From positions 1-16,530 of the forward strand of contig JACRAO010000126.1 in assembly GCA_016213345.1 (NCBI GenBank): 16,530 nucleotides of DNA, read 5' to 3'. The position numbers were made by a program, and so were the translations under genes. The notes beneath the pieces are model-generated. The model was not told where the DNA came from, did no database searches, and saw nothing but the letters and a program-made list of their open reading frames with translations. Numbering within the stretch: the first letter of the stretch is position 1; every line of letters begins with the position of its first letter. The stretch is from Bdellovibrio sp. Its GTDB lineage: Bacteria > Bdellovibrionota > UBA1018. Positions 1 through 7,538 of the stretch are shown piece after piece.

Positions 1-1252
1 AGCCGGCTCTTTTTAGGAGTTCTTTTGCTTTTTCTGGATTGTGTTGCCGGTATGGATTTTTAAAATCTGGGTCATACCCCGCTAGTCCAGGTGGTATAGG
101 ACCTTGTGCCGATAATGCTCTGTAGTTATAAAATAATTTATTATATTCCTCTTGATTATGGGCTACGCTTAGTGCTTGTCTAAGATATTTATTTTTGCCA
201 ATCAATGGATCTTCCATATTAAATGAAGTATGTGTAATCTCAAGATTAGCGTTTTTATATATAACAATACCTTTAGTTTTAAGTTCTGATTTTAGTTCTT
301 TTGTAGATGTAATGGCGGAGTCAAAATTATCTTTTGGTATACCGCTATAATCAAGTTTGCCGGCTAAAAACGACAGCCATTGTGGTTGAGATTCTTCAAA
401 AATATAAACAATTATTTTGTCTGACAAAGGCAGTGGTTTTCCAGAGTCATTCAAAAGGTCTTTTTCTTTATCTCCCGGCTCACCTTCTGAAGGGTAGTAT
501 TCTTTTCTATAAGTAGGATTTTTTATCCAAACAACTTTTGATGAGGGATTGAACTCTTCTAGCCGAAATGGACCTGTGCCAACTGGGTGATTAATAAATT
601 CTTTCCCATAATATTCTACTGCTTCTTTTGGCACAGCGTATGAATAGGCCATAGCCAAAGAGTATATAAACTGTGCAGATGGCTGCTTAAGAGAAATTTG
701 TAAAGTATATTTGTCAGGAGTTATTAGTCCTTGAACTTCTTTTTGGTAATCTGTTGTTTTATTTTTTGTATTTTCCTCTCTCCATTCGTTAAGTCCCAAA
801 ATTTTTCCATCAAAGACCCACCAACCAGCTGATGTGAGTTTAGGGTCAGCAAGTCGTTTAAAGGAGTAAACAAAATCTTGAGCTTCGAGTTCACGCCCTT
901 TGCCTGCTGTTGCTTTGAAACATGGATTGTCCTGAAAGAACACGCCTTTTTTTATTTTAAAAGTAATTTTTTTTCCATCTTTGCTGATTTCTGGCATTGC
1001 TTCAGCTAAATTGGGAATCAATGTATATGGTCTTTTTAAATAATGATATTGTACTAGCCCTTCGTAAACATGTCCTATTTCTGTTCCTGAGTATAAATCA
1101 TCGCTATAAATTGGATCAAGTCCTTTGATTTTTGCTATGGAAAGAAGATGTAAAGTATTTGGTGGATCGGATTTCTTTTTGAACGTACATGCAACAAGAG
1201 AAATTAATATAACGAAAATAAAAACTTTACTTTTTAATTGTAATTTTGCCAT
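1..1252 (-). CDS. Oligopeptide-type ABC transporter substrate-binding lipoprotein (family 5), partial
   Basis: Reading the minus strand from the ATG at 1252 gives an uninterrupted frame of 417 residues to the window edge, so about 120 C-terminal residues of a usual 530-540 residue OppA/DppA-type protein are missing. Residues 1-22 form a lipoprotein signal (positive start, hydrophobic core, lipobox LVAC with Cys22). The mature part has the family 5 pattern: an opening like GLDPIYSDDLYSGTEIGHVYEGL, PNLAEAMPEISKDGKKITFKIKKGVFFQD, the QDFVYSFKRLADPK segment, HPVGTGPFRLEEF and the late LRQALSVAHNQEEY. Such proteins capture peptides or similar solutes outside the inner membrane and deliver them to an ABC permease; no permease gene is visible here. 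A GGAGG lies at 1264-1268, 11 nt upstream. An in-frame ATG at 1261 is too close to it, so 1252 is preferred. Substrate cannot be told. Confidence 0.93.
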   Translation of the reverse strand, partial: MAKLQLKSKVFIFVILISLVACTFKKKSDPPNTLHLLSIAKIKGLDPIYSDDLYSGTEIGHVYEGLVQYHYLKRPYTLIPNLAEAMPEISKDGKKITFKIKKGVFFQDNPCFKATAGKGRELEAQDFVYSFKRLADPKLTSAGWWVFDGKILGLNEWREENTKNKTTDYQKEVQGLITPDKYTLQISLKQPSAQFIYSLAMAYSYAVPKEAVEYYGKEFINHPVGTGPFRLEEFNPSSKVVWIKNPTYRKEYYPSEGEPGDKEKDLLNDSGKPLPLSDKIIVYIFEESQPQWLSFLAGKLDYSGIPKDNFDSAITSTKELKSELKTKGIVIYKNANLEITHTSFNMEDPLIGKNKYLRQALSVAHNQEEYNKLFYNYRALSAQGPIPPGLAGYDPDFKNPYRQHNPEKAKELLKRAG

Positions 1253-1277
1253 GGCACACATGTCCTCCAACTGAGAA

Positions 1278-1306
1278 AACGTAACTGAACAAAGTGGATG
1301 TGTCAA
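1278..1306 (-). promoter_or_regulatory. Weak candidate promoter for the binding-protein gene
   Basis: On the minus strand there is a perfect -35 box TTGACA (plus-strand positions 1301-1306), and 17 nt further on a poor -10 box TACGTT (1278-1283). It lies just outside the 179-bp palindrome and would let the binding-protein gene be transcribed on its own. Only the -35 is convincing. Confidence 0.3.
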
Positions 1307-1308
1307 TT

Positions 1309-1487
1309 AGGACTTGTGAATAAATAAAAATTACAATTGGCGCTCAGATTTGGTGCAGATTTGGACGAGACGATTGAGAAAAATACGAGGAATACTAGTT
1401 GTATTTTGAGTGTTTTTCGATTGAGTCGAGTTCAAATATGCCCAAATATGAGATGCATAGTGTAATTTTTATTTGTTCACAAGTCCT
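1309..1487. repeat. 179-bp near-perfect palindrome (MITE-like or large hairpin)
   Basis: The outer 27 bases at 1309-1335 and 1461-1487 are reverse complements with one mismatch; they begin AGGACTTGTGAA and end TTCACAAGTCCT. Complementarity continues inward: CTCAGATTTGG (1343-1353) against CCAAATATGAG (1442-1452), GCAGATTTG against CAAATATGC, GAAAAA against TTTTTC, and AATAC (1391-1395) against GTATT (1401-1405), with TAGTT as the loop exactly at the centre. One small bulge on each side cancels out, so the two arms are equal in length. The right end meets the TAA stop of the LolB-like gene (1487-1489). There is no ORF inside and no clear target duplication, although TA is found at or near both ends. 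It could be a non-autonomous transposon remnant, a REP-like element or a processed hairpin acting as a terminator. Confidence 0.85.
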
Positions 1488-2227
1488 TACGGATTAAATG
1501 TAATTTGCCTATCTTTCCATCTAAACTTAATTTCACCATGTGAGGACACAATTTCCCATTTTTTTGGACTAAGTGTCGTTTCCTCTGGCCGGTCAAAGGA
1601 AAATGTAATCTGTAAAGCATTTTCGTTCTTTGTGCTGTTTTTCTTTTCCCATATTAGCGCTTTTACCCACGGTTTGTCTTGCCATTTTTTTAGTTGATAC
1701 AAAAACGTTTCAGTTTCATGAGTGTTCTGCTGTTGGATTTTCAATTCGTCTTTGTCGGTGATTTCAATAATAAGTTTTTCTTCTTTTTCTGAAGGGCATG
1801 GAAAGCGGCCTAAAAACAAAGTTATTGCCCATTGCAAAGGTAACCCATTCCATAGTTCGCTCTGGTCTAGTTTTTCTTGAGTGGTTTCTTGATTTGGGCG
1901 CTCAATTTTTACCTTATTTTTTTCGTACTTAATAAATGCTTCTCTCCCTCCTAGGAGGTTTGTTACTTCTAGTTGTAGTTGATTTGGTGATTTTACAAAA
2001 ATATTTGCAGGAAACTGCCCTGACTTATTTGGTGATTTTATTTTTAACCAGGCACTGCCCCTGACTTCGTCAATGTTATTTCCAATTTGACAGATTTCAT
2101 GAAGCGCTAGTCTTGGGTCTTTATTGTTTAGAACGGGCCTATGAGCGCAGGAGACAACAAAAAGAAAGCATATCAATACTAATGGCATACCAAGCGTGTT
2201 TATAGCATGAAAATACACTACTGGCAC
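1487..2227 (-). CDS. LolB-like outer-membrane lipoprotein
   Basis: The product has 246 residues. A hydrophobic N-terminus ends in the lipobox VVSC (Cys27), followed by a soluble domain. The segment from about residue 55, RGSAWLKIKSPNKSGQFPAN..FVKSPNQLQLEVTNLLGGREAFIKYEKNKVKIERP, has the order of beta strands and the 'plG' turn seen in LolB/outer-membrane lipoprotein folds. WNGLPLQWAITLFLGRFP follows at about 126-143. LolB takes lipoproteins from periplasmic LolA and places them in the outer membrane. The assignment is supported by the TPR gene 53 nt upstream, an order also known before lolB in Pseudomonas; the sequence match itself is distant. The start is uncertain: GTG at 2227 is used, with GTG at 2233 or ATG at 2188 as alternatives, none with a good ribosome-binding site. 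The signal peptide oddly lacks basic residues. The gene ends on the large palindrome. Confidence 0.6.
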   Translation of the reverse strand: MPVVYFHAINTLGMPLVLICFLFVVSCAHRPVLNNKDPRLALHEICQIGNNIDEVRGSAWLKIKSPNKSGQFPANIFVKSPNQLQLEVTNLLGGREAFIKYEKNKVKIERPNQETTQEKLDQSELWNGLPLQWAITLFLGRFPCPSEKEEKLIIEITDKDELKIQQQNTHETETFLYQLKKWQDKPWVKALIWEKKNSTKNENALQITFSFDRPEETTLSPKKWEIVSSHGEIKFRWKDRQITFNP

Positions 2228-2280
2228 ACTGGAACATCAATTTATTTAAAGTCAGCTCAGATATTTTTAAAATAATTTTG

Positions 2281-4110
2281 CTACTGTGCTGCTGGAATTC
2301 GTTTTTCGGGTACTGGTATGAGATCTGGTAGTGGTTTTGCCAGTGCTTTTTCTTGTTTTAAGTTTACTATTTTGCTTTCAAGTGTCTTTTTTGCGTCCTC
2401 ATCTAGTGCAATTTTTATAGCTTCTTCATATTTGGCAATGGCTTTTTCTCTTAAGTTTAGCTTGACATAGGCGTCACCTAAATGTTCTAAAATAGTAGAT
2501 TCATCTGGTTTCAATTTAACAGCTTTTTCTAGCTCTCTTACGGCTTCCTTAAATTGTCCTCTAACAAACAAATACCAACCCCAACTATCTTGTATATAAG
2601 CATTATTGGGTTTTAAACTCAAAGCTTTTTTAAGCATTTTGCCAGCGTCATCAAGACGCATGCCTTTTGTTGTCCAAGTGTAACCGACAAAGTTGAGAGC
2701 GTCGATGTTATCTGGATTAATTGCTAAAATCTTTTCCATTTGTACTAAGCTCTTATCAGTTAGACCGATTTTTTCATAAAGACTGCCTAGATAATATCTT
2801 ATTTTTTCATCATCTTGAAACAAAACTAGTGCTTTTTCTAAAATAGATGTCGCTTTTATATAATTTTTTTCTTCTTCTTCTAAATTAGCTTGAAACAAAT
2901 AAAAAGAAACATTTTTTGGGGATTTTGAAATAACTTCTTCAATGTATGTTTTAGCGGAGCCACGCCCATTTTGTTGTTTAATCAGATATGCTACATGTAG
3001 TGCAGAATCTAAAAAAAGTTTTGATTCATGGTTTACTTTTTTAAATTCAGCAATGGCTCCTGAAGAGTTTTTTGTTTCTTCGTATAAGCTTCCTAAATAA
3101 TAATGTACGCGTTCGGATTCTGGATTTTTTTCTAATATTTTTTTAAATGTTTCAATTGCCTGGTTGTAGGATTTTAACTCCATTTGCACCAATCCTAATT
3201 TTACTTGCGAATTCATATCATCTGCATCTAAAACACTAATGGAGTCTAAAAAGGGAAGGGCTTCTTTATATTTTTCTTCTTTTAGTAAAATAGTCACAAT
3301 ACGATTTGCTGCTATTAGGTCTTGGGTTTGAGAAAAAATTTCTTTATAAATTGCTAGCGCTTTTGGATAGGTTTTCTTTTCTTCATAAATTGATCCTAAA
3401 CTCAATGCTGCCTGATAAAAGGTTGGTTTTATTTTTAATGCAACATTGTATGCTTCGATAGCGTTTTTTTCTTGCTTTAATTTTTGATAAGAGCGCCCCA
3501 AATAATACCAAGCTAGTTGGGATTCTTTATTATATTTTTTGATAAATTGTTTTAAAATTTTTACTGCCTCTAGTGGGCGATTGAGTTCGTTTAAAATTTG
3601 TACTTTATAGACTATAGTTTCTTCATGTGCGGGTAGTTTTTTTAAGATTTTATCGTATTCTTTTAACGCGAGTTCTTGTTCGTGTGTAGCAGAATATAAT
3701 CCTGCTAATATTAGCAGTGCGTCTATATAATTTGGATCAATCTTAAGAGCTTCTTTGCATGATTCCATAGCGTCACTGAGAGAGCCTTTCTTGATGTATT
3801 CTGCGACTAGGCGAGTATGTATAAGTGGCGAATTTGGATCGAAAACAAGTGCCAATTTATACTCTTCAATTGCTCGGTCTGGATTGCCTTCTGCAACATA
3901 TGCTTGAGCCATGCTAAAATGGTATTCTGCGAGTGATTTTGCATTTTGTTGTGCTTGTACAGCGTTTTTTTTAGCTTCATTTATATTTGTTGTCTCTGTT
4001 TGCTCCTCGCTTGGAGCTCTTTGGGGGGTTTTTAATAAAGGAGCTGAACAACCAAAAATTGTGATTAATAAGAGAATTTCTATACATATAGAGAAGGTTT
4101 TTCTTATCAT
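2281..4110 (-). CDS. Multi-TPR lipoprotein
   Basis: The product has 609 residues. A lipoprotein signal peptide ends at IFGC (Cys21). A polar linker follows to about residue 60, then roughly fourteen consecutive 34-residue TPR helices fill nearly all the rest; examples are AEGNPDRAIEEYKLALVFDP, EKNAIEAYNVALKIKP, YNQAIETFKKILEKNP and FKEAVRELEKAVKLKP. The C-terminal block ALNFVGYTWTTKGMRLDDAGKMLKKALSLKPNNAYIQDSWGWYLF is typical of the TPR proteins encoded next to lolB in other proteobacteria. TPR arrays bind partner proteins, so a scaffold role at the envelope is likely, but the partner is unknown. The ATG at 4110 has a loose AAGGGGGA about 12 nt upstream. The LolB-like gene follows after 53 nt, presumably in the same transcript. 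Confidence 0.9.
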   Translation of the reverse strand: MIRKTFSICIEILLLITIFGCSAPLLKTPQRAPSEEQTETTNINEAKKNAVQAQQNAKSLAEYHFSMAQAYVAEGNPDRAIEEYKLALVFDPNSPLIHTRLVAEYIKKGSLSDAMESCKEALKIDPNYIDALLILAGLYSATHEQELALKEYDKILKKLPAHEETIVYKVQILNELNRPLEAVKILKQFIKKYNKESQLAWYYLGRSYQKLKQEKNAIEAYNVALKIKPTFYQAALSLGSIYEEKKTYPKALAIYKEIFSQTQDLIAANRIVTILLKEEKYKEALPFLDSISVLDADDMNSQVKLGLVQMELKSYNQAIETFKKILEKNPESERVHYYLGSLYEETKNSSGAIAEFKKVNHESKLFLDSALHVAYLIKQQNGRGSAKTYIEEVISKSPKNVSFYLFQANLEEEEKNYIKATSILEKALVLFQDDEKIRYYLGSLYEKIGLTDKSLVQMEKILAINPDNIDALNFVGYTWTTKGMRLDDAGKMLKKALSLKPNNAYIQDSWGWYLFVRGQFKEAVRELEKAVKLKPDESTILEHLGDAYVKLNLREKAIAKYEEAIKIALDEDAKKTLESKIVNLKQEKALAKPLPDLIPVPEKRIPAAQ

Positions 4111-4490
4111 AGGTGCGGTTTCCCCCTTGAGGTAAGCATCGGTATTTCTGGGTTAAACTAAAAAAAATCTTAAGAATTTTAGGCTATTAACGCAGTTGCA
4201 TTAAGGCATTGCATTATTGTAAAAATTATGGTTTATTTTTTATTAGCCAATGCCAAAGAGTGGCTTGACTTTGATGAAATGGGTTGTTATTTGGCTAGGT
4301 AGCATAGCTGACACCATGTGACAGCATGGTGGGCTGTGTGGTAGGTCTATGCATGGATGCAAATGGGGGATAGAAAGTAACTTTGTAGTTTAGAGTTATT
4401 AATTATTATAAATGGATTTTTAGATGATTCTTTAATGATGGGGGGTCGTTTACAGCCATTTATTATAGCTAGGTAAATCGAGGGGGACAT
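4111..4490. other. 380-nt divergent intergenic region
   Basis: This separates the minus-strand TPR gene from the plus-strand PhaR-like gene and must hold the promoters of both. No convincing -35/-10 pair is visible in either direction: TTGACT at 4265-4270 has no good -10 after it. The clearest feature is the two-tier inverted repeat at 4302-4352, listed separately. Two G-runs occur (around 4365 and 4439-4445), and an AT-rich stretch lies near 4395-4420. No ORF with coding character was found; the antisense frame from about 4547 to 4347 is a by-product of the PhaR-like gene start. Confidence 0.6.
4302..4352. repeat. Two-tier inverted repeat in the divergent promoter region
   Basis: An inner stem CACCATG (4312-4318) / CATGGTG (4325-4331) has a 6-nt loop. 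It is enclosed by an outer stem GCATAG (4302-4307) / CTATGC (4347-4352), with unpaired bases of unequal length between. There is no T-run after it, so it is not a normal terminator. It may be an operator or a structured leader for the PhaR-like gene 139 nt downstream. Confidence 0.5.
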
Positions 4491-4871
4491 ATGAAAGACA
4501 TCAAAATAATTAAACGTTATCAGAACCGAAAACTCTATGACACGCATGAGTCTAGTTATGTAACACTAGATGAAATTGCAAAGATGATAAAAGGTGGCGA
4601 GGAGCTACGTGTTATTGACAATAAGACTAAAAATGACATTACTGCTTCTACGCTTACTCAGCTTCTTTTTGAGGTTGAGCGAAAAAATAAAACGCAGCCT
4701 TCTGTAGAATTATTGCGGGAGATTATTCGTTCAGAGGACGGTTCTTTTTCTGGTTTTATACAGAGTAAGTTTGGGCCAGAATTAAAGAAATCCGTGCAGG
4801 AAGCAGGCGTATCAGAGTTAAGTGGTGCTCAGCAGGGCGCTAACACGCAGCGTCCAGCGCTAAATCAGTAA
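4491..4871 (+). CDS. PhaR-like polyhydroxyalkanoate regulator, DNA-binding domain protein
   Basis: The product has 126 residues. Residues 5-65 match the N-terminal DNA-binding domain of PHB/PHA synthesis regulators (PhaR family): IKRYQNRKLYDTHESSYVTL, then DEIAKMIKGGEELRVIDNKT and NDITASTLTQLLFEVE. In PHA-storing bacteria such proteins repress phasin genes and sense granules. Residues 70-110 hold a second helical stretch (SVELLREIIRSEDGSFSGFI), and the last 15 or so are a low-complexity tail. Many non-storing bacteria carry this domain too, and no phaC, phasin or depolymerase gene is present here, so the real target is unknown. The ATG has a strong GAGGGGG at 4480-4486. A nested palindrome follows the stop. 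Confidence 0.88.
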   Translation: MKDIKIIKRYQNRKLYDTHESSYVTLDEIAKMIKGGEELRVIDNKTKNDITASTLTQLLFEVERKNKTQPSVELLREIIRSEDGSFSGFIQSKFGPELKKSVQEAGVSELSGAQQGANTQRPALNQ

Positions 4872-4893
4872 CTCATAGTTGACTTATTATATA

Positions 4894-4942
4894 TAGTATA
4901 ATTTTTAGCGACGTGGTTTGCTCGCGTCGCTAGGTTATACTA
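4894..4942. repeat. Nested palindrome after the PhaR-like gene
   Basis: The inner stem AGCGACG (4907-4913) / CGTCGCT (4925-4931) has an 11-nt loop. Outside it lies TAGTATAA (4894-4901) / TTATACTA (4935-4942), a second perfect 8-bp pair. Both pairs are exact. No T-run follows on the plus strand, so a classical terminator is not clear. It could act as a factor-independent stop of poor quality, or as an operator for the beta-barrel gene whose ATG is 70 nt on. Confidence 0.55.
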
Positions 4943-5012
4943 AACCGCGACAAATTAGCTTTTAGTGGGTATACTTTTTAATGTAATCTATGTGCACTAG
5001 GAGGGTGTGAGA

Positions 5013-5672
5013 ATGAAACTTAAAAGGATGCCGCTATTTTTGTTAGTTTTATTTCTTTATAATGGGGGAGCTTTTCTTGGTGCCGCGAGTGGAGCCTCTC
5101 AGTGGCAGTCGCAATTACAAACAGGCGAGCCTTATAATAAGAAGTCTTCAACGAGTAAAGAGCATCTCAAGCAGATTTCTCCTTTTTCGCCTGAATCAAA
5201 TAATTTAGCTTTAGATGTCGGCCAAGTTTTGCTCACCGGAGATTATGGTCGAAATTATACTGATAGCATAGGGTATAGACTTCATTACACCTATGGGGTG
5301 AGCGATATGTTTGGTTTCGATGCAAGTTTTGGTTTTTCAGATCACTCCGATAGTTCTTTTTCGGTGGTAAGTTTACTAACAGGATTAAGAACAAATTTGA
5401 GCTGGTACGATAAAATTGTTCCCTATGTGGTGTTTGGACTTGGTTTTTATAAACCAAGTCGTATTATTGCTCCTGGCGTTACGGCGTCTCCTGTAGAATT
5501 TGGTGTACATTTAGGCCCAGGATTTGATTTAGAATTAACAAAACAATTATACTTTGGTGCGGCCCTTACTTTTCACGATATTTTTGGCACAGTGAGACAA
5601 ACAGTAGCTGGTCCCATGGATTTTGGTGGAAGTTTTATTTCTTTTTTGTTGCATATTGGTGCCACTTTTTGA
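5013..5672 (+). CDS. Outer-membrane beta-barrel protein (OmpW/OMP_b-brl-like)
   Basis: The product has 219 residues. An N-terminal signal peptide (MKLKRMPLFLLVLFLYNGG, cleavage probably near residues 25-28) is followed by a polar spacer. From about residue 65 come alternating amphipathic strands such as LALDVGQVLLTGDY, SIGYRLHYTYGV, MFGFDASFGFSD, KIVPYVVFGLGFYK, VEFGVHLGPGFDLEL and LYFGAALTFHDIFG. The last residues, ISFLLHIGATF, end in Phe, the usual BAM recognition signal. This fits a small eight-stranded barrel. A GTG at 5007 is in frame, but AGGAGGG at 4999-5005 is only 1 nt from it and 7 nt from the ATG at 5013, so 5013 is chosen. The function is not identifiable; it might be a porin-like or structural protein. 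Confidence 0.85.
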   Translation: MKLKRMPLFLLVLFLYNGGAFLGAASGASQWQSQLQTGEPYNKKSSTSKEHLKQISPFSPESNNLALDVGQVLLTGDYGRNYTDSIGYRLHYTYGVSDMFGFDASFGFSDHSDSSFSVVSLLTGLRTNLSWYDKIVPYVVFGLGFYKPSRIIAPGVTASPVEFGVHLGPGFDLELTKQLYFGAALTFHDIFGTVRQTVAGPMDFGGSFISFLLHIGATF

Positions 5673-5686
5673 TACAAATGTATCAA
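5669..5686. repeat. 18-bp perfect palindrome over the beta-barrel stop codon
   Basis: TTGATACA-AA-TGTATCAA overlaps the TGA stop at 5670-5672. It is symmetric with 8-bp arms. A second small hairpin follows (CCTCA-TTCT-TGAGG at about 5696-5709). Neither ends in a good T-run. It resembles a dimeric repressor site more than a terminator. Confidence 0.5.
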
Positions 5687-5813
5687 CCTAAAAACCTCAT
5701 TCTTGAGGATGGCACTTTTTACCATCGCCGATATTTGTTAAAACCTAGCAAGTAGACGGTGATTTTTTCGGCCTCGATTAAGTCAAATAATTTGCGAGAA
5801 GAAAGGGGGGCAT

Positions 5814-6182
5814 ATGTCCTTTAAACCGTTCTCGTGGATCTTGGCTCTAATATTTGGGGTCATGATTCAGTCAGTTTATGCGCTAGACTCACAAGAAGAA
5901 CTCGTTGCGCTATTTAAGAAAGAAGGTATACGACAGCCAGTTGATTTAGAAAAGCACCAAGAGTTAAGAGAAATATTTTTAAGTGCAAGTCAAATGGCTC
6001 AAAATCTAGATCAAAGTTGCAGGGCAGAGATTATTTCTGAAATTTATTTAAAAAATAATTCTAAGGAACTACTTTCGGGTTATGAGATTTTTGTTTCTTG
6101 TGAGAACACACCAACGCCTGCAATTGCTCTATATTTTAATTTAAGCCTAAATTTCTTGGGTTCAGCCAATTTAGCCGATTAA
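5814..6182 (+). CDS. Small exported protein of unknown function
   Basis: The product has 122 residues and I do not recognise the family. Residues 1-23 look like a Sec signal peptide (MSFKPFSWILALIFGVMIQS, cleavage after VYA), giving a mature chain of about 99 residues that starts LDSQEELVALFKKEG. The mature part is largely helical by composition and has exactly two cysteines (about 69 and 96), which could form a disulfide in the periplasm. The ATG follows AAGGGGGG at 5803-5810, so translation looks strong. It ends 45 nt before the aminotransferase gene and could be the first gene of that operon. Confidence 0.72.
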   Translation: MSFKPFSWILALIFGVMIQSVYALDSQEELVALFKKEGIRQPVDLEKHQELREIFLSASQMAQNLDQSCRAEIISEIYLKNNSKELLSGYEIFVSCENTPTPAIALYFNLSLNFLGSANLAD

Positions 6183-6227
6183 AAACGTTATTTATTCTCC
6201 TGATAATTAGTGCTATACGAATAAGGC

Positions 6228-7526
6228 ATGAGACTACTAGCAGAACGGATGAAATATCTAGGGAGCGAAAATGCATTCAAAGTAGGCGATGACATTAAGC
6301 GTTGTGAGCAGATGGGGACGAAAGTTATTCGTTTTAACTTGGGGGAACCTGATTTTAATAGTGCTGATTTCATCAATCGTGTTGCTATTGAGCAGATATC
6401 CAAAGGCAATTCGCATTACTGCCCGCCTGCTGGTTTAGAATCTTTAAGACAGGCAATTGCTAAACAGGTTTCTGATACACGAAATATTGCTATTAGCCCT
6501 GACAACGTAGTAGTCACTCCAGGGGCAAAACCTCCTATTAGTTATTCTCTAATGACTTATGTAAACCCTGGTGACGAAGTAATTTATCCCAGCCCGGGGT
6601 TTCCAATTTATGAGTCTTGGATTACTTATTTACGCGCCAAACCTGTACCATTGCACCTAGAAGAGTCTAAGGGTTTTGCTTTTACAGCAGAAGATCTAAA
6701 AAAGCTTATAACAAAAAAAACTAAGATGATTTTTATAAATTCACCTTCAAATCCCACCGGAGGAGTCCTTTCTGAAAATGAACTTTTAAAAATTGCTGAA
6801 ACAATCCGAAAATATTGCAACCCAAACGTTCGTATTTATTCAGACGAAGTCTATGAATATATTGTTTTTGATGGTCTCAAGCATCACAGTATAGCCTCTC
6901 AAAAAGGCATGCAGACTAATACTATTATTGTGAGTGGACACTCAAAGACTTTTGCTATGACAGGATGGAGGTTGGGTTATGCGATTTTGCCTACAACAGA
7001 AGAAGCAGGTATTTTCAAAAATCTAAATATAAATAATATTTCCTGTACTCCACCGTTTATTCAGGAAGCCGGACGCGAGGCGATTGAAAATCCAGCCAAT
7101 AAAGACGTTATAAATCACATGGTAAGTGAATTTGAGAAACGTAGAAACTATGTTGTCAGTGCCTTGAATGCAATCGAAGGTATTACTTGTGCCACGCCTA
7201 AGGGTGCATTTTATGTTTTTCCAAATATCAAAGGTGTGTGTGAATCTCTTGGTGTGATTGAGCGCTACAAGAAATTATCAAAATCAATAGCTACACGTAC
7301 TACGGTGTCAACGATATTTCAAAAATTTTTACTTTACCACTACGGAGTTGCCACCATGGATCGTCGCTCTTTTGGGCAGATTGGCACACATGGTAAGCAT
7401 TTTATCAGAATTTCTACTGCAACTAGCTTAGAGTTTTTAAAACAAGGTATTGCTCAAATAGAAAAAGCTTCTAAGGACAAAGATGGTTTTGCGGCATTTA
7501 TCAAAGAAGGTAAATATTTGTATTAA
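6228..7526 (+). CDS. Class I PLP-dependent aminotransferase (aspartate aminotransferase-like)
   Basis: The product has 432 residues. The fold type I, subgroup 1b pattern is complete: FNLGEPDF (37-43), YCPPAGLESLR, TPGAKPPISYSLM (97-109, phosphate-binding), SPSNPTGG (172-179, Asn175 to PLP O3'), SDEVYE (205-210, Asp206 to the ring nitrogen, Tyr209), SGHSKTFAMTGWRLGY with the Schiff-base Lys240 and Arg248, and HFIRISTA with the substrate carboxylate Arg394. It moves an amino group between an amino acid and a 2-oxo acid in the cytoplasm; the exact substrate cannot be told. Between about 335 and 388 there is a longer stretch than in standard enzymes of about 400 residues. The residue before the SK motif is His where Phe is common. 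The ribosome-binding site is weak (AAGG very close to the ATG), but the N-terminal length fits the family. Confidence 0.93.
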   Translation: MRLLAERMKYLGSENAFKVGDDIKRCEQMGTKVIRFNLGEPDFNSADFINRVAIEQISKGNSHYCPPAGLESLRQAIAKQVSDTRNIAISPDNVVVTPGAKPPISYSLMTYVNPGDEVIYPSPGFPIYESWITYLRAKPVPLHLEESKGFAFTAEDLKKLITKKTKMIFINSPSNPTGGVLSENELLKIAETIRKYCNPNVRIYSDEVYEYIVFDGLKHHSIASQKGMQTNTIIVSGHSKTFAMTGWRLGYAILPTTEEAGIFKNLNINNISCTPPFIQEAGREAIENPANKDVINHMVSEFEKRRNYVVSALNAIEGITCATPKGAFYVFPNIKGVCESLGVIERYKKLSKSIATRTTVSTIFQKFLLYHYGVATMDRRSFGQIGTHGKHFIRISTATSLEFLKQGIAQIEKASKDKDGFAAFIKEGKYLY

Positions 7527-7538
7527 AGGCGCTATTGT

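Noticed and set aside
334..516. 60-codon plus-strand frame
   Set aside because: It is antisense to the binding-protein gene, whose own frame is open over the whole stretch.
4897..4902. TATAAT box after TTGACT (4879-4884) as promoter for the beta-barrel gene
   Set aside because: The spacer would be only 12 nt, and the box is part of the nested palindrome.
5696..5780. Terminator after the beta-barrel gene
   Set aside because: The small CCTCA/TGAGG hairpin is weak and the T-runs do not follow it directly; a longer pairing with the ATTTTTT near 5760 needs a loop of over 30 nt and has a mismatch.
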